A stretch of DNA of 64,000 bases, taken from positions 321,496,250 through 321,560,249 of the forward strand of contig JAUPFV010000001.1 of assembly GCA_036936605.1 (NCBI GenBank), in the 5' to 3' direction. Source of the DNA: Limnanthes douglasii subsp. nivea. Taxonomy: Eukaryota; Streptophyta; Magnoliopsida; Brassicales; Limnanthaceae. Made by a program: the position numbers and the translations under genes. Positions 12,600 to 25,080 of this stretch are shown here, piece by piece (the stretch's first letter is position 1; each line of letters opens with the position of its first letter). Below the pieces are notes generated by a model. That model was not told the DNA's origin. It ran no database searches and saw only the letters and a program-made list of their open reading frames with translations.

Positions 12600-15383
12600 A
12601 CAGTGAGTCGAAACAGGATCAATTGAGAAGATCTTGGGTCATGAGTTGTTGTGAGATTCTTGCTTTAAAACTCTGACTTTGAAGTTGTGTTACATGACTT
12701 TGAGTCTTATAAGTTCATATTCTAGCTCAAATACCTTGTTTACTTATAAATATATACTAAACTCTACTTTAGTATTTTAAGGTTCAATTACACCTAAAGC
12801 TTTATTTTATAAATTAATGAGTTAAGCTCTTATAGATTATAACCTTATAATAGGAGTGTCAGTAGTGGATTGTAGTAAATTAATTAGTTTTATAATATTT
12901 GGATATAGATTAGAAAGTGGATTTGTGAATATATGTGTGTGATGTTTTATTTAATGATTATTGGATTACACCCATATTATATGTTTTATGTCTACACTGT
13001 AATGAAGGTGATGAATATATATGAAGGTGATGAATATTAATAGTATATATTATATAGAAAGCATGAATAGTTGTTCGATTAAATAATGGTAATGATAAAG
13101 TTGTAAAAAATCATATATTCAATGGATGACTTACTTTATATTACAATATCAAATTCATATTTAAAATTCAATTAACGTGGAAATTGTTTTATAAATAACT
13201 TTTGTCGATATTAGTTTTGAATAAGGATATTAGTTTTGCATCTAAACACTTACGTTGTTCCAAAAATCATCAACGAGAATCAGTTCTCATTTTATTACGG
13301 TTAATATATTTCAACGATATTGATTAAGTGCAAAGACATATATATGATATTCCAATGCATTTTATTCATTTTATTGCTGATTCATATGTTATGATATTTA
13401 GAGAAACTTTTTTTTATTTTTTTATATAAATTAAAATGATTTATTAATTTTATTATTTGTTTAAGCCTACACTTTTTGTTTTAAAAATAATGACATGAGA
13501 TGACATATTGGGATGAGTTTTCGAACAAATGCAATGTTTGTAAAATTAGTTATAGAATAGATTGAACATACTTTATATTAAGAGAACAAGATAAATTTTA
13601 TCTCTTTCAAAATATTGTTATTTTCAAACATGATTCCATATATTTTGAATTTGAAAGTTTGAAATTTGAAATTGGAAATTGATTGTTTTTATTAAAATAT
13701 GTTTAGAAAGGAAAATTCGACTTGATTAATAATTATTTCTAAATATATGTAAACATATTATGGTATATAAAAACATAATTCATAGACATAACGAAATTTG
13801 TAATTAGTTTCACTTTAACCCATAAAAAAATGCTAAGACCGATTTATAGAAGATTTAAAAACTTAAAAAAAAACTAAGGTGATGTTACCTAGATGATAAC
13901 CTCTTATAAGATAGTGTTATATGATACATTAAACTAAGGTTCAGCCGAAGGTTCACGTACCAAGAAAGTTAGGAGAAGAGATGTGAACATAATTGCGGGT
14001 AGATAGAATACCTTTGCCCATATTTTCATGGAATCACTTTATATGTTTCTACCTCGTCGGGCTCTACCCGACGACCACCTTACCTCATCGTCCATCCTCC
14101 GCCTGTTTACCTCGATCTCGACGAGCTTCATCCCCGCTCGTTTACCTCAAATTTTTGGTGAGACATTCAAAAACCACAATGCCTATTACATTTGGCTGGA
14201 ATAGTTGATTTTATCATTTTTTTTTTCATTTGAAATACATATTAAGTCGGTGAGTACTTTTTTTACTAATACTAATTCACTTTATTATTTGTGGGAAAGA
14301 TAATTGCATTTTTACGCCCATTTTTCGAGTTATAAGAGTTGGGGTCGAGTTATAGAGGTTTTGTACGCAAAACCTCCACACCTTCCAGTAGAATAAGCGA
14401 GCCCTTGTCCAACTTTCAAACATACACAATGATTACAAAAGTGTTAATCAAACATTGAAATCATGAAACAAACAATTTTTATTTTCGGTTCACTGAGATG
14501 ACTAGAACCTCTACGTTGTCCATACGATCACCAGTCTTAAGGTCGTGGGTGGCATCATGTTGCTTTCGGAAAAAGAGCACAACAAGGCATATTTTATTAT
14601 CAATGTTTTCTCACTCATAAGTATTCATAAGTATAGATGTACGCAAGCTTTTCATGAAGGTTGAACAACGCAAAGAGATTGGGTTGAGCCACAATTTTCT
14701 CCGTAACAACTATAACAATCCATATTACCATGATATCAACCATTTCTCAATGATAAGATGGTGAATTAGGTCTCACAAGTTTATCTTTTTCACATGTTAG
14801 AATGTAGTATATTTGATGACAATAACAATACATACGTCAATTACAAGTACGTGTTCCTCATAAAAGACTTTATTGACCAGATACATCACTATGTTTGGGG
14901 CTTTGCGGTATTGATGTAACTTTATAATCACCTCAGAGAGTCCTCCTCATAGGTAACGAGTACCATGGGTGGGTATATTACGCTCCTTGACACTTGCATA
15001 AATGATCATTTTGCCATCGTTCATCTGGTTTAGTGTGTCAATTACATGGAGCAGTTGTCGTCGATTCCTTAGTGGAATACAGATCGGTTAAATTTCGATT
15101 CTCAGAGCAAATCCAACTAGAGAATTGTGTTTAATATGTTGTATGAATATGATGTAAGTTTTACCTTTTACTTAAGAATGTTAATATAAATTATTAATAA
15201 CATTAGTTGTTTGAAATAATTTGTTACTTATTGTTTACATTATTTTGTTTTGTGGGTTATTTTCGAACCTTATCGGACGATACACGATCATTTCCTATTA
15301 GAGCTTGGTATTGTGGTATAATTTTTAGTGTAAATCACGTCCAAGCCTACTATCACAGTCGATATATGTGACAACTCGGTCAC
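12600..15383. other. Spacer without a recognisable gene
   Basis: AT-rich DNA with short frames only. A small repeat, ATGAAGGTGATGAATAT, occurs twice near 13000-13040. From about 14470 to 15100 the base composition is more even, as in old coding sequence, but no frame gave a recognisable domain. Confidence 0.4.
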
Positions 15384-15737
15384 ATGCAGGACACTCTACC
15401 CTTCACCCTTATTAAGGCTGTGGGCAAAACCAAACGACATCCGAGGATAGTCGTTTATACATTTATTACGGAGGAATGGGATGATTGGAGACGTTATACG
15501 GTATTACTTATTTTGAGGGAGATTCCAGTTAGAGATGATAATCTAACTAATCTCCATGTTCATCGTGATGTCAGTTGGTACAATGTCGTAAATCTAGTTA
15601 TATACCCATTAGATGCTTACGTGCACGAAAATCATGAGCTTTCGGTTATACAACATTTATGGGTCAGAATGAGCCAAATTGCATTGTCTTCACGTGCTGA
15701 GAAGTTTCAAGGTGATTATGGTAACCTCTCTGAATAA
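15384..15737 (+). CDS. Hypothetical 117-residue reading frame, probably a fragment
   Basis: An ATG-started frame encodes 117 residues with balanced, protein-like composition: Trp-rich patches EEWDDWRRYTV, DVSWYNVVN and IQHLWVRMS, and the ending EKFQGDYGNLSE. There is no signal peptide, no membrane segment and no motif I can name. The length and composition are unusual for random AT-rich sequence, so it may be a piece of an older protein, perhaps part of a transposon, given the MULE and plant-mobile-domain remnants to the right. The start is simply the first ATG; no promoter is evident. Confidence 0.25.
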   Translation: MQDTLPFTLIKAVGKTKRHPRIVVYTFITEEWDDWRRYTVLLILREIPVRDDNLTNLHVHRDVSWYNVVNLVIYPLDAYVHENHELSVIQHLWVRMSQIALSSRAEKFQGDYGNLSE

Positions 15738-18700
15738 TATGAACATTTTTTGTATGATGGAAATAGTTTTTTAGCCATTTTATGTGATATTTTTCATTCG
15801 GATTGTAGTTGTTTTTGTTGTAAACATTCGTATGAATGTTTTTGTTGTAAACATTTCTACATTAGTTTATATTCGTACATTATTTGAATTGTAGTTCTTT
15901 TGTTATAAACATTTGTAACAATTATTATTTTTTGTTTTCTATAACACAAATCAAACTTTTTTTCTTTTTTCTTTAAAGATTCAGAGCAAGATTCAATTTT
16001 TAAGTACGTTGATTCAATCTTTAATCATAGCATGAATGTTTAAAACATTCGTGTTATGAATGTGAGCTATTTTCGTCGATGGTTGGCGGTTAAAATATGC
16101 ATTCCGCCAACGGTTGGCGACAAGAAGGTAATTTCCACCGACGTTCAATTCTTTCGAAGAGTTCATAAATATTTGTTCCAAAATTGATAAATTACATGTC
16201 ACAAATGAAAAACACTCATAATCAACAAAAAACAAGTAGAATTTATGTGGAAATGAAAAAAAAACTATTAGAATTTGCTAATGACCAAATATTATAGCTT
16301 TTGAGTTAATTCTACTATAAATGACTGTTATTCTCTGAATTGTGCTCTAGATATTCTAGTGTGGGATACCATAGTCGCATAAAATCGTTACTTCTCTCAA
16401 ACTATGGTATCGACCAAGATTTAGCTTCTTCTCTAGTAGTGTACATCCACGTGGATCTATCGTTAGTAAACCTTGAACCATCTCAGCCTATAAAATTGAA
16501 ATAATAAGAATGAAAGTAAACTATTTAAAACATTTATATCATTTTAATAACTAGAAACGTTAAACATGAAAATAAATTACGTCCATGAACAAAATGATTT
16601 ATGTTCACGAATGCAAGTACGAAATCTTTCAGAGGGTCTTCTGGGGATGGTGCTTATTTAATCAGTAAAGAAGTTGTAAAATCGTGAGTGTGCAAAAATA
16701 CAAAACAAATTTGAAAGTGGTCACGGTTAGTTTTACACAACTTGGTAATCTCATCCAATTTTTTACCTGTGTATTTTATTTTCAAACATGATTGTCTGAT
16801 GCAAACCTCGTGTTCGGGGGTTGATTTACTGGCATGTTAAGTATTATTTTACCAATATTAGGAAACCTCGTTAGGATTGGTTTAACGATAATAAGTGTTT
16901 TGGTTTAACGTAATTCGTTGCAATTAGAGTTACTATACCTTTAGATTCAACTCGTGCTTGTTTTGTTTTCAGGTGTTTTATGATGAAGTAATTGTGGACT
17001 TCTATAATGACTGTCCTAGTAGTGCTACCAAAAGTACCGACCGATGTTCTGGAACTAGCAATATATGTACCAATCTTCGGGGTGTTCACACTATCCGCAA
17101 GGGATTCTAACCACTCTTATTTGACATGTTCGTACAACGAATGATCCTTTTGGTAGAATTATCAATACGAGTTTTATTGCTTCTACCCTAACGGCGACCA
17201 TTACTGAGAGTAAGACCCTGTGTTTTCACCCTATATAGTTGTTTGTAAACAAGAGAAATAGAATGATAAAAAAATTGTGTAAATGTTTAAAATCAACGTC
17301 TCTGCTCATAAACATCAAACTCTCTTAGTTTTGGACTTAAAAATATGAAATCCGCTTTGACCTATTATTTCCCGGTTAGATTTATTCGAGGGACTATTTA
17401 TAATATTCTATATTACATATACGAACATACCCATCCACGTTTCGGATGGGCACTAGTTTGTGGGTACATGATAACCCGTATGTTGTTCGTATGATACAAT
17501 CTTATGATAAACGACATCTTATATCTAATCCTTTTTTTATAATTTATATCCATAATTATCAACCAGGGAAGGTCTTCAGTAAATCAATGTCAACCGGATG
17601 TCCAAAAAACAAATCGATTATGATATCATATCCTTTATTAGTCGTTTGATGCCATTTAAATGTATTTGTGTATTTGTAATTTTGCTAACAAGCATTGCAT
17701 TTACGACTGATCATCATTTTCACGCATATTTGTTCTTTGACGATGATTGTACTAGTGACTTATGTTGGAAGTATTATCCAGATCGGCCTTCTTTAATACA
17801 TAAAATATTTGACGTGTAGTTGTGCCATTTACCATCAAATCTTTGATAAGCTAATTTTTATTTTTTAACAATATAAAATTTGTATATCCTTTTTTAAACA
17901 CAATTTGACCATGGTTTCATTTGTTGGAAGTCACATTTAACATCGAATTATCATTATATTTATCCAGATTACCAACCAAATGAAAAAGACAATTCATTTT
18001 TTTGCTAGTGCACGTCTTCCGCTTACGATCACACTCTTTGACCATCAATCTATAAATATCAGATCTTTTACATACATAATCACTATATGTGTTCTTCTTT
18101 TTTTCCATTTTATATCGATCCTCTTATAAGTGAGAAATCAACTATATTGTCGATATATTTGACCCATTTGAGCATCGAGCTATAGCTAAACTTGTTATAA
18201 ATTATGAAATGGTGAGCATAATCTACAAATAGATGATATTTCGCCTTGGATAACCTCAAGCAATGCATATAAAGCAAATAAATCAATCAAACTTGAAATT
18301 CGACTTTCTGAAGACCATTCTACCATATCCATGATGGAAATTTCATGCATTAAACCATGTCATTTGAGGAATTATAGTGTTTTCCGCCAATAGTTGCCGG
18401 AAAATATCATATTTCCTGCCACGATATTGACGAAGAACAGTACATAGATGCTCGTTTGTGGTGAAAACTAAATATTTTGGCTTTTATAAAGGACAAGTTT
18501 TTTAGAAAAATAGAAAGAGAGAATAATATATACATATTCCATGTCAATAATGGTCTATAGTGGAACAACGTTTTTTCCTATTCCGACCATGATTTGGGGT
18601 TTTCAAAGTTGCAAAAAATTTAGTGTTTTGTGTGGTTTTTCTAAGAAAATGTTTAGTTATATGTTTTAGGGATTTTTCTATTATGCAACTTTATGTAATA

Positions 18701-19255
18701 GTTAATGGCATAAATTTTAAATAAATAGAAAATTTAAAATTTTAAGAATATTTTCATCACTCAATTTTTTGTAAATATTGAAAATCCTGAAAATGCAACT
18801 ATACTTATCAATTTTTATTTACGTGTAATAATTCTTTTTTATGTCTAAATAAAATTATAAAACCCCATTGCACACAACGAATTATAAAGCTTAGGCTCAT
18901 TAACTAACCACTCCATAAAACAAAAGGGTGTTTTATAAAAAATATCCAACAAATTTTTACATTACCAATTAGTACTTAAAAATTGGAAGTTACTAATAAC
19001 TACCTCACCCAATTTTTCAACCAATAATAACCTTCGCAATTGTTTTCTATTTTTTTAAAAGTATGTAACTTTCAAATCGTAGGTCGGAAAAAATAAAAAT
19101 ACTATTGTTTTGTTTTTTTAAGACGAACAAAATATATCCATGAATATTTTTTTTCAGATCCAACTATGTATGTTTCGCATTACATTTTATCTGGTATCGT
19201 ATCTCGCACTTCGTCATGCTTACACAGTATATATAATGCTCCACTAAAAGCAACG
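15738..19255. other. Spacer without a recognisable gene
   Basis: AT-rich DNA. Around 16070-16130 a GC-richer pair TTGGCGG / CCGCCAA can form a short hairpin, and a similar phrase, CCGCCAATAGTTGCCGG, recurs near 18384-18400. Part of this stretch may be the 5' end of the MULE gene that becomes readable at 19260, but no N-terminal DNA-binding domain was identified. Confidence 0.4.
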
Positions 19256-19259
19256 CAAG

Positions 19260-21330
19260 GTCAAGAAAAGAGATCGCTCACAAATGCAATATTTATTAGG
19301 TGAACTGAAACGGTTAGACTACTTCAAATGGCATAAACTGACCGTAGACTAAAGTAGTATCATAAGTGAACTTTTCTTTGCACACCTGGGTAGTTTAGAT
19401 TTGTTACGAACGTCTCCAAATTTTCTAATAATGGATAACACCTATAAGAAAATAAAGTACGGGATGCCGTTGTATAAGGTTGTTGGAGCCACTTGTACCA
19501 GTATTACTTTTCATATCGGATTTGTGTTTATATCCGGGGAGAAACTTGAAAATGACAAGTATGTGTTGGAATACTTGCAGTTTTTTATGGTATCTCGTCC
19601 ATTATTTTGACGGATAAAGACTTAATATTGGTTAAAGCGGTCGATCAAGTGTTCCATAAAGTAACCAACTTGTTATCTCGATGTCATATTAACACGAATG
19701 TCATAAGGAAAATCAAAAAAATCATCAACGATAAAAAAGTCTTTGATATATTTTTGAAAAATAGAATAACATGATGTTGTCAGACAAGGAACTCTCATTT
19801 TAATAATTATCATGCTGAAATGCTCCACGACTTCAAAGATTATCCGAAAGTAATTGAATACACTAAAAAAGGATTACGATGATAAGTTTATCACATGGAA
19901 ATTTAACAAGTTCTTAGATTTTGGTAACCAAACCACTAACAATGCTGAGAGCGCTCATTCCACGCTTAAGCAGACCTTTAATACGTGCAAAGGTCTTCGA
20001 TTCATTTTGGTTGAAGGTGCATACTTTTCTTGGTTTGCAACATGAAGTAATTATAAGCTCGTTCGCGAGAAGTCGAGTCTTATCCTTACATAAGTTTTTA
20101 CACAATGTGTACGAATACCTAAGAGATATCATCTCTCACGAAGCTTTAAAATCATATTTTATGGAAGTAGAATGGTATTAAAATATGGAAGTTAATGATG
20201 GTTTAAATTGCTCGTGTCTTATACAAACTACGCACGGTATACCTTGTTTGTACGACATCTACAATTTTATATGTAAATGCATAACAGTACTTTACACTAT
20301 TTCACGATCCATGGAAGAAGTTAGATATAGTTGTTTGTACTAATCTAATAATTAAAGAGCTATTAAAGGAGATACTGGATAAACTAGTTAATGATTTCAT
20401 GCAAAACAAAGACGAAGCACGCATATAACATATGTACACGAAATGGTTTGGCATAGTATTCTGGATACATATTGCATTTTAGAGCATGCAGATAAACTAA
20501 AAGCATGTCCAACTACAAAATGTCAAATATCTATTTATTCATCGAATTTGTCCACTAAAAGAGACAAATCATATCATGAACATGTGTTAGATGAGGAGAA
20601 AACGAGTGAACCATCGTTACGTTAAAATTTCAATACCTAATTGGCCATGATGTAAGGGAACGAAACTCCACCAATCAAACTACAGAAAAAGAGCAGATTT
20701 CCTACACAATCAAGTGGTCATATTGCTCATTCCAACAAATTGTTAGAGTTGAACTATCATTTGGAACTCGTACGATGCATTCATTATCAAGTGGAATAGT
20801 TAGTTGTAGCTCAAAAAATACGATGCCTTCTAAGGTACGATGGGAGTCTCGTATGGATGGTTACTCAAAATAACTCTTTATCTCGCATGGACCTTTCATA
20901 ACTTCCATTAACGATGTTAATCAGATGTGCATTATGGGTATCGATCGATTCTGTTTGGCTTGTACGAATAACAAGATGAATGAATGTCGATTAGGCATGC
21001 CATCTACCAAGAAATTATGCATTACACAGCTGATTACATAAGGATATGTGATAGTATGGAAGAGTTATCTAAGATTGTGGAACATGTAAAGTGAGACAAC
21101 AATATCGGTACTTTTGAGTATTGAACAATAATATCCGAGATGGGAATCACAATCGCATTAAATTTTAACTACAACCTCCACTTTATAGTGCAGTCGGGGG
21201 ATGAATGATGTTAGCTACACTTATTTACCTTTATGAGGAGCACCCCTCAAATTTAAGAGAGGAATGAAATTGGGTTGGGTGAATGGCAACCACTTTGTCA
21301 ATATAGGTGTTTATTTCAACTAAAATATTC
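19260..21330 (+). pseudogene. MULE transposase fused or adjacent to an OTU-like protease domain, broken
   Basis: Readable plus-strand segments, in several frames, are in this order. First a MULE transposase core: LFFAHLGSLDLLRT, then FLIMDNTYKKIKYGMPLY (first catalytic Asp in IMDNTY), ILTDKDLILVKAVDQVF (second Asp) and SRCHINTNVIRK. Then DFGNQTTNNAESAHSTLK, the HFGN-TTN-ES-H-LK motif of FAR1/MULE proteins. After a frameshift comes a SWIM-type finger, CSCLIQTTHGIPCLYDIYNF (near 20208-20270). A low-complexity linker with STKRDKSYHEH follows. Last is an OTU-like domain (about 20890-21300): INDVNSDVHYGYRSI, RHAIYQEIMHYTADYI, FEYWTIISEMGITIALNFN and LGWVNGNHFVNIGVYFN. The transposase would move the element; OTU domains cleave ubiquitin-like conjugates. 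Stops and frameshifts make it non-functional. In the OTU DGNCG-type motif the catalytic Cys position reads Tyr, while the later NHF His is kept. Confidence 0.75.
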
Positions 21331-22800
21331 GGATGAATTGACAAAAGTTTTTTTATAATTATATTACAGTTTTTGTAGTTTTCCATTGTGGTTGATAGTC
21401 TGTGTAAAACGATACATCATTCTTATAAAAAATAGGGGAAAAAGATGACAAATTTTGGGCTTTGAAATTATCGATTATTTCCCGTTGCAATAGATATGTA
21501 GAAATTCAAAAACATAGTTTCGAAGTAACCGATCTAGCCACTTTTGTTTAATTACGTACACTATTTTCATCCAACTATTTTTCATTGTACTCTATGTACT
21601 ATTTTCCATGGGTAAAACTTGAATGTTATGAAGATTATAAAATAAAATAAAATTCCCAACGATAACATTAAACATAACCTTATTCCGATCATTTTGCTAC
21701 AACTACTATGTTATGTACGGGTTTAGTGGTTTTATGAAATTATTGAACTCGATCATATTATGTACTATGATATATATTGAATATAATAGTATATTTCAAT
21801 TACTTTATCATGTAAAATTTAGGATGATGCTTTATCTCAACCTTTATATGTTTGATCTTAACACCTATATGTTTGATATCAACCCCTCTAATTTAATCGG
21901 ATCTCATCACGTGGGTTTATCCTAACATATCCCAGGATGCGAGTTAATCTTACCTCATAAGTGTCCCAAACTGATTGGTTAAGAGGATTACACTATACAT
22001 GATTTACATGTGTCCAATTTTGATATGAATATTTTGATTATGCTATCCTAGGCTGAAATTTCAATGAATAAACGTTTGACTCTCGTAAGAACTTAACCTT
22101 AAAAACTGACATACATAGGTGATGCGAATTGGAATGTGCATGAAGATACACATCTGCTGATAGTTGTTGATCGCATAAATGCACGATATTGGAAGAAACT
22201 CTTAGTTTTATTGACGTAATTTTATGCATAATGTAGTTCATACACGGTAGGTAAAAATTGTATTCCGCTTGTATGATGCCCGGAGCATACAAATGAGAAG
22301 AATTCTCCACTAGGTTATATTATTTGAAAATGGTTCTGTGTATACCGATTACGTCACTCCCCTATAAAATTGAATGTGAAATCCGTGATATTTTCAGTAT
22401 GAGATTTCAAATATTTATTACGAAGGATATACTAGATCATGTGGTGCAAGAACTTAAAAATGAAATGAATGCGGAAGCTAATAGCGTCGAAGCCGCTTAC
22501 GCAAATTCTGATGATACTAGCGAAGATGAAGAATATTTGTTCGAAAAACGGTTCGAGCATGGATGAATTATCCGCCACAATAAACACGCCTTTAATATCA
22601 ACAATGTCAACCATATATCTATTTTGCTTACACACGTTTGTATTTCGATTATGAATAACGTACGAACTATGTAATCTTCGTAACTATGTCAACTAATTTA
22701 TGTCTAATATTGTTTCAAAATTATTGTTATTATAATATTTGTAACAAACACGTTTTTACGTTGTAAATAGTATAGATATTATATTGATGCTGGTTCTACT
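21331..22800. other. Spacer with an acidic short frame of unknown origin
   Basis: There is mostly no signal. The plus frame 22324-22566 (80 residues) ends in an acidic run, DDTSEDEEYLFEKRFE, and could be a protein remnant, but no family is recognised. Confidence 0.3.
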
Positions 22801-22808
22801 ACACCGAT

Positions 22809-22873
22809 AGTGCATAAGTTGTACACTGGCAGTGCATAAGTTGTACATTGGCAGTGCATAACTTGTACAATGG
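22809..22873. repeat. 22-bp minisatellite, three copies
   Basis: AGTGCATAAGTTGTACACTG plus GC starts at 22809, again at 22831 (one change) and again at 22853 (a few changes). Related words (GTAACTTATA, GTGTATAAGTTACAC) recur to about 23350, so 22800-23400 is a degenerate repeat field. Confidence 0.8.
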
Positions 22874-23639
22874 TAGCGAGAAACTTCACCGATGGTGTAC
22901 ACATGATACGTTGTTGGTGTGGACCTGAAAATGAAATGTAAGTTAGTTCATTTATAATACGATTCCATCGACATTACGTAACTTATACGCCGCCGATGAT
23001 GTAACTTATATGGTCGATCCGTAATTTTTACATCAACAACAAAGTATTCAACTGCAAGCACCTAATAGTTCACGTGGTCGGAGTAAAAACTTTTTTTGAA
23101 TCAAATACCATTTTTATAGGCGCCTACCGGCGGTGCGAGAATTATATGCCATAAACAAAACTACTAATTTGTATGTGTATACTTTAACACCAGTAGTATT
23201 GTATTCCACCGACAACAATTAACTATATTACTGGTGATCAAAGTTTACATGGTTGGTGGTTTATTCCACTGGGCGGTGTATAAGTTACACATTGTCAATT
23301 TCATAGTACACTGGTTGTATGTAGTTTATACACCCTCGCTTGGAAATTTCACCGTCAGTGTATACTTGTTGACGTCATAGGTGTAGACAATGTACTTTCA
23401 AAATTAAAACAAACTTCTCATCCAACTTAAACCAACGTCTATTGACAACATCTAACATAACTTAAACAAATATCCATCAAACTTAAACAAACATTCATTT
23501 AATAAACTTAAACTGAATTCGATGAAAGCATCCATTCGATTAAACCAAGTTATTCAAAATATCATCATCTAACGTAAAAAAAAACATAATCCAACGCAAA
23601 AAAAAACATCATCCAAAAGACACAGCATAAAATTAACAG

Positions 23640-25080
23640 CTATATAGTACAAATAAGGTACAAAATGAACAATACAAGATGGAGCCATCGGTTGGCGATT
23701 GTACATGCTCGGTTCATTAAATTGAGAAGTTCCTTGTGGTTATTGTCAATAGGCATAATATGGTTTATGTTTTGAAGTGTCTCTAACATGTTCCATTCAC
23801 CTTGAACACGATGAGTGATATAAAACCAATTGAACTTCGCAACGTAGGCTTCGTATTGATCCATACAGTTTGGCATAAAGGGTTGGGTATTCTTGTCAGC
23901 AGCAAAAAAAGATGTGTTTTCCAATCATAACAGTGTGACATGTTAACCGGATAACGCTAGTGGTCACCCTTATTGAGAACCGTTCAAACTGAAAAGATAT
24001 TCAACTGCTTCCATTGGACCCGATCTAACTACAGCACCACTCGATCCGATATATACGTTTCGGTCACATACATAATCTGATTAGGACTGCGATATAACCC
24101 CAATCTTTGCTCCAAAAAAATATCCTTCAACCCCACATACAACAAAAATTACATACGAATAAACACGTATAAACTGAGAAATAATATAGAACCTTGTTGA
24201 AAGTAAAAAAAACAAAAAAAACAAAATTTACGTCATTCTCCTCGAAATCGGCAATGAGTTTGCGGTAGTATATTTTTTATCTAAAATTTCCGCCTGTCTG
24301 TTTTTCGAGCAACCAAACGAGAAGTTTGGGCATATATAATTTATATTCACTGTTAACTTAAGGGCACACACAAGGGAAATGGTCGTATATCCATCAATCT
24401 AACAAGGCTTCGAATCTGGTTAGACTCTTCAGGGACGATTTTAACACTCATCTCATCTCCTTGCATAGCCATGCCAACGCGCAACTACCACATATTATAC
24501 CATCAAGCTGATTCATGTGTTTTACGAAAGAAAGCAAAACTGCTTGTACATTCTTCTGGTTGGTGTTTGTGAAAATGGTGCAACCAAACATATACATGAT
24601 GTACGCATGTTCGACATTTAAGACCATCTGATTTGTAATGAATTTGCATCACAATACTAGGGCACTAAAAATTATTCATGAGCCATTTCATACCAAAACC
24701 AACCTCATCATGCTTCTTTAACTCATCTTAAATCTCTGCCTCTGTAACTCCCAATAACGTAGTATAATGCGTGTACTGTTTACAAAAAGTTTTGCTATGC
24801 TCGATTTTAAATATTTCCCCCACCATCGGGAGGTTAATGACGAAAACATCGTCTACATAATGCGCATCTCAACAAAGGAGAACTGGAGAGTGTTGGTCTC
24901 ATAATGCCAACATTCGAGGAAAGCCTCGCTCAAGTGAGGGTTTGAGCTGAACTTACTCAAGTTTCTGATAAGAGGCCAAAACGGAGTCGTTTGAACGATT
25001 GTCTGCACAACGAACTGTTATCTGTTAAGGTCTCATTGACCTAACAGTCCATACTTGGCCTGACTGTTAATACTCGGTCG
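23640..25080 (-). pseudogene. Plant mobile domain (PMD, MAIN-like) protein, broken
   Basis: Minus-strand reading gives the successive blocks of a plant mobile domain. The first is QTIVQTTPFWPLIRNLSKFS, with LSEAFLECWHYETNTLQFSF (about 25015-24890). After a one-base shift come VDDVFVINLPMVGEIF (about 24860-24815) and a wL-like block, GFGMKWLMNNF. Then AYIMYMFGCTIFTNTNQKNV and GSCALAWLCKEM (about 24620-24450), and finally a C-terminal block QYEAYVAKFNWFYITHR (about 23860-23800). PMD proteins occur as host silencing factors (MAIN/MAIL) and inside MULE and Ty3 transposons. This copy has several stops and frameshifts and lies among transposon debris, so a transposon origin is more likely. It points toward the plus-strand MULE-OTU remnant 2.3 kb to the left; whether both came from one element is unproven. 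Confidence 0.75.
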
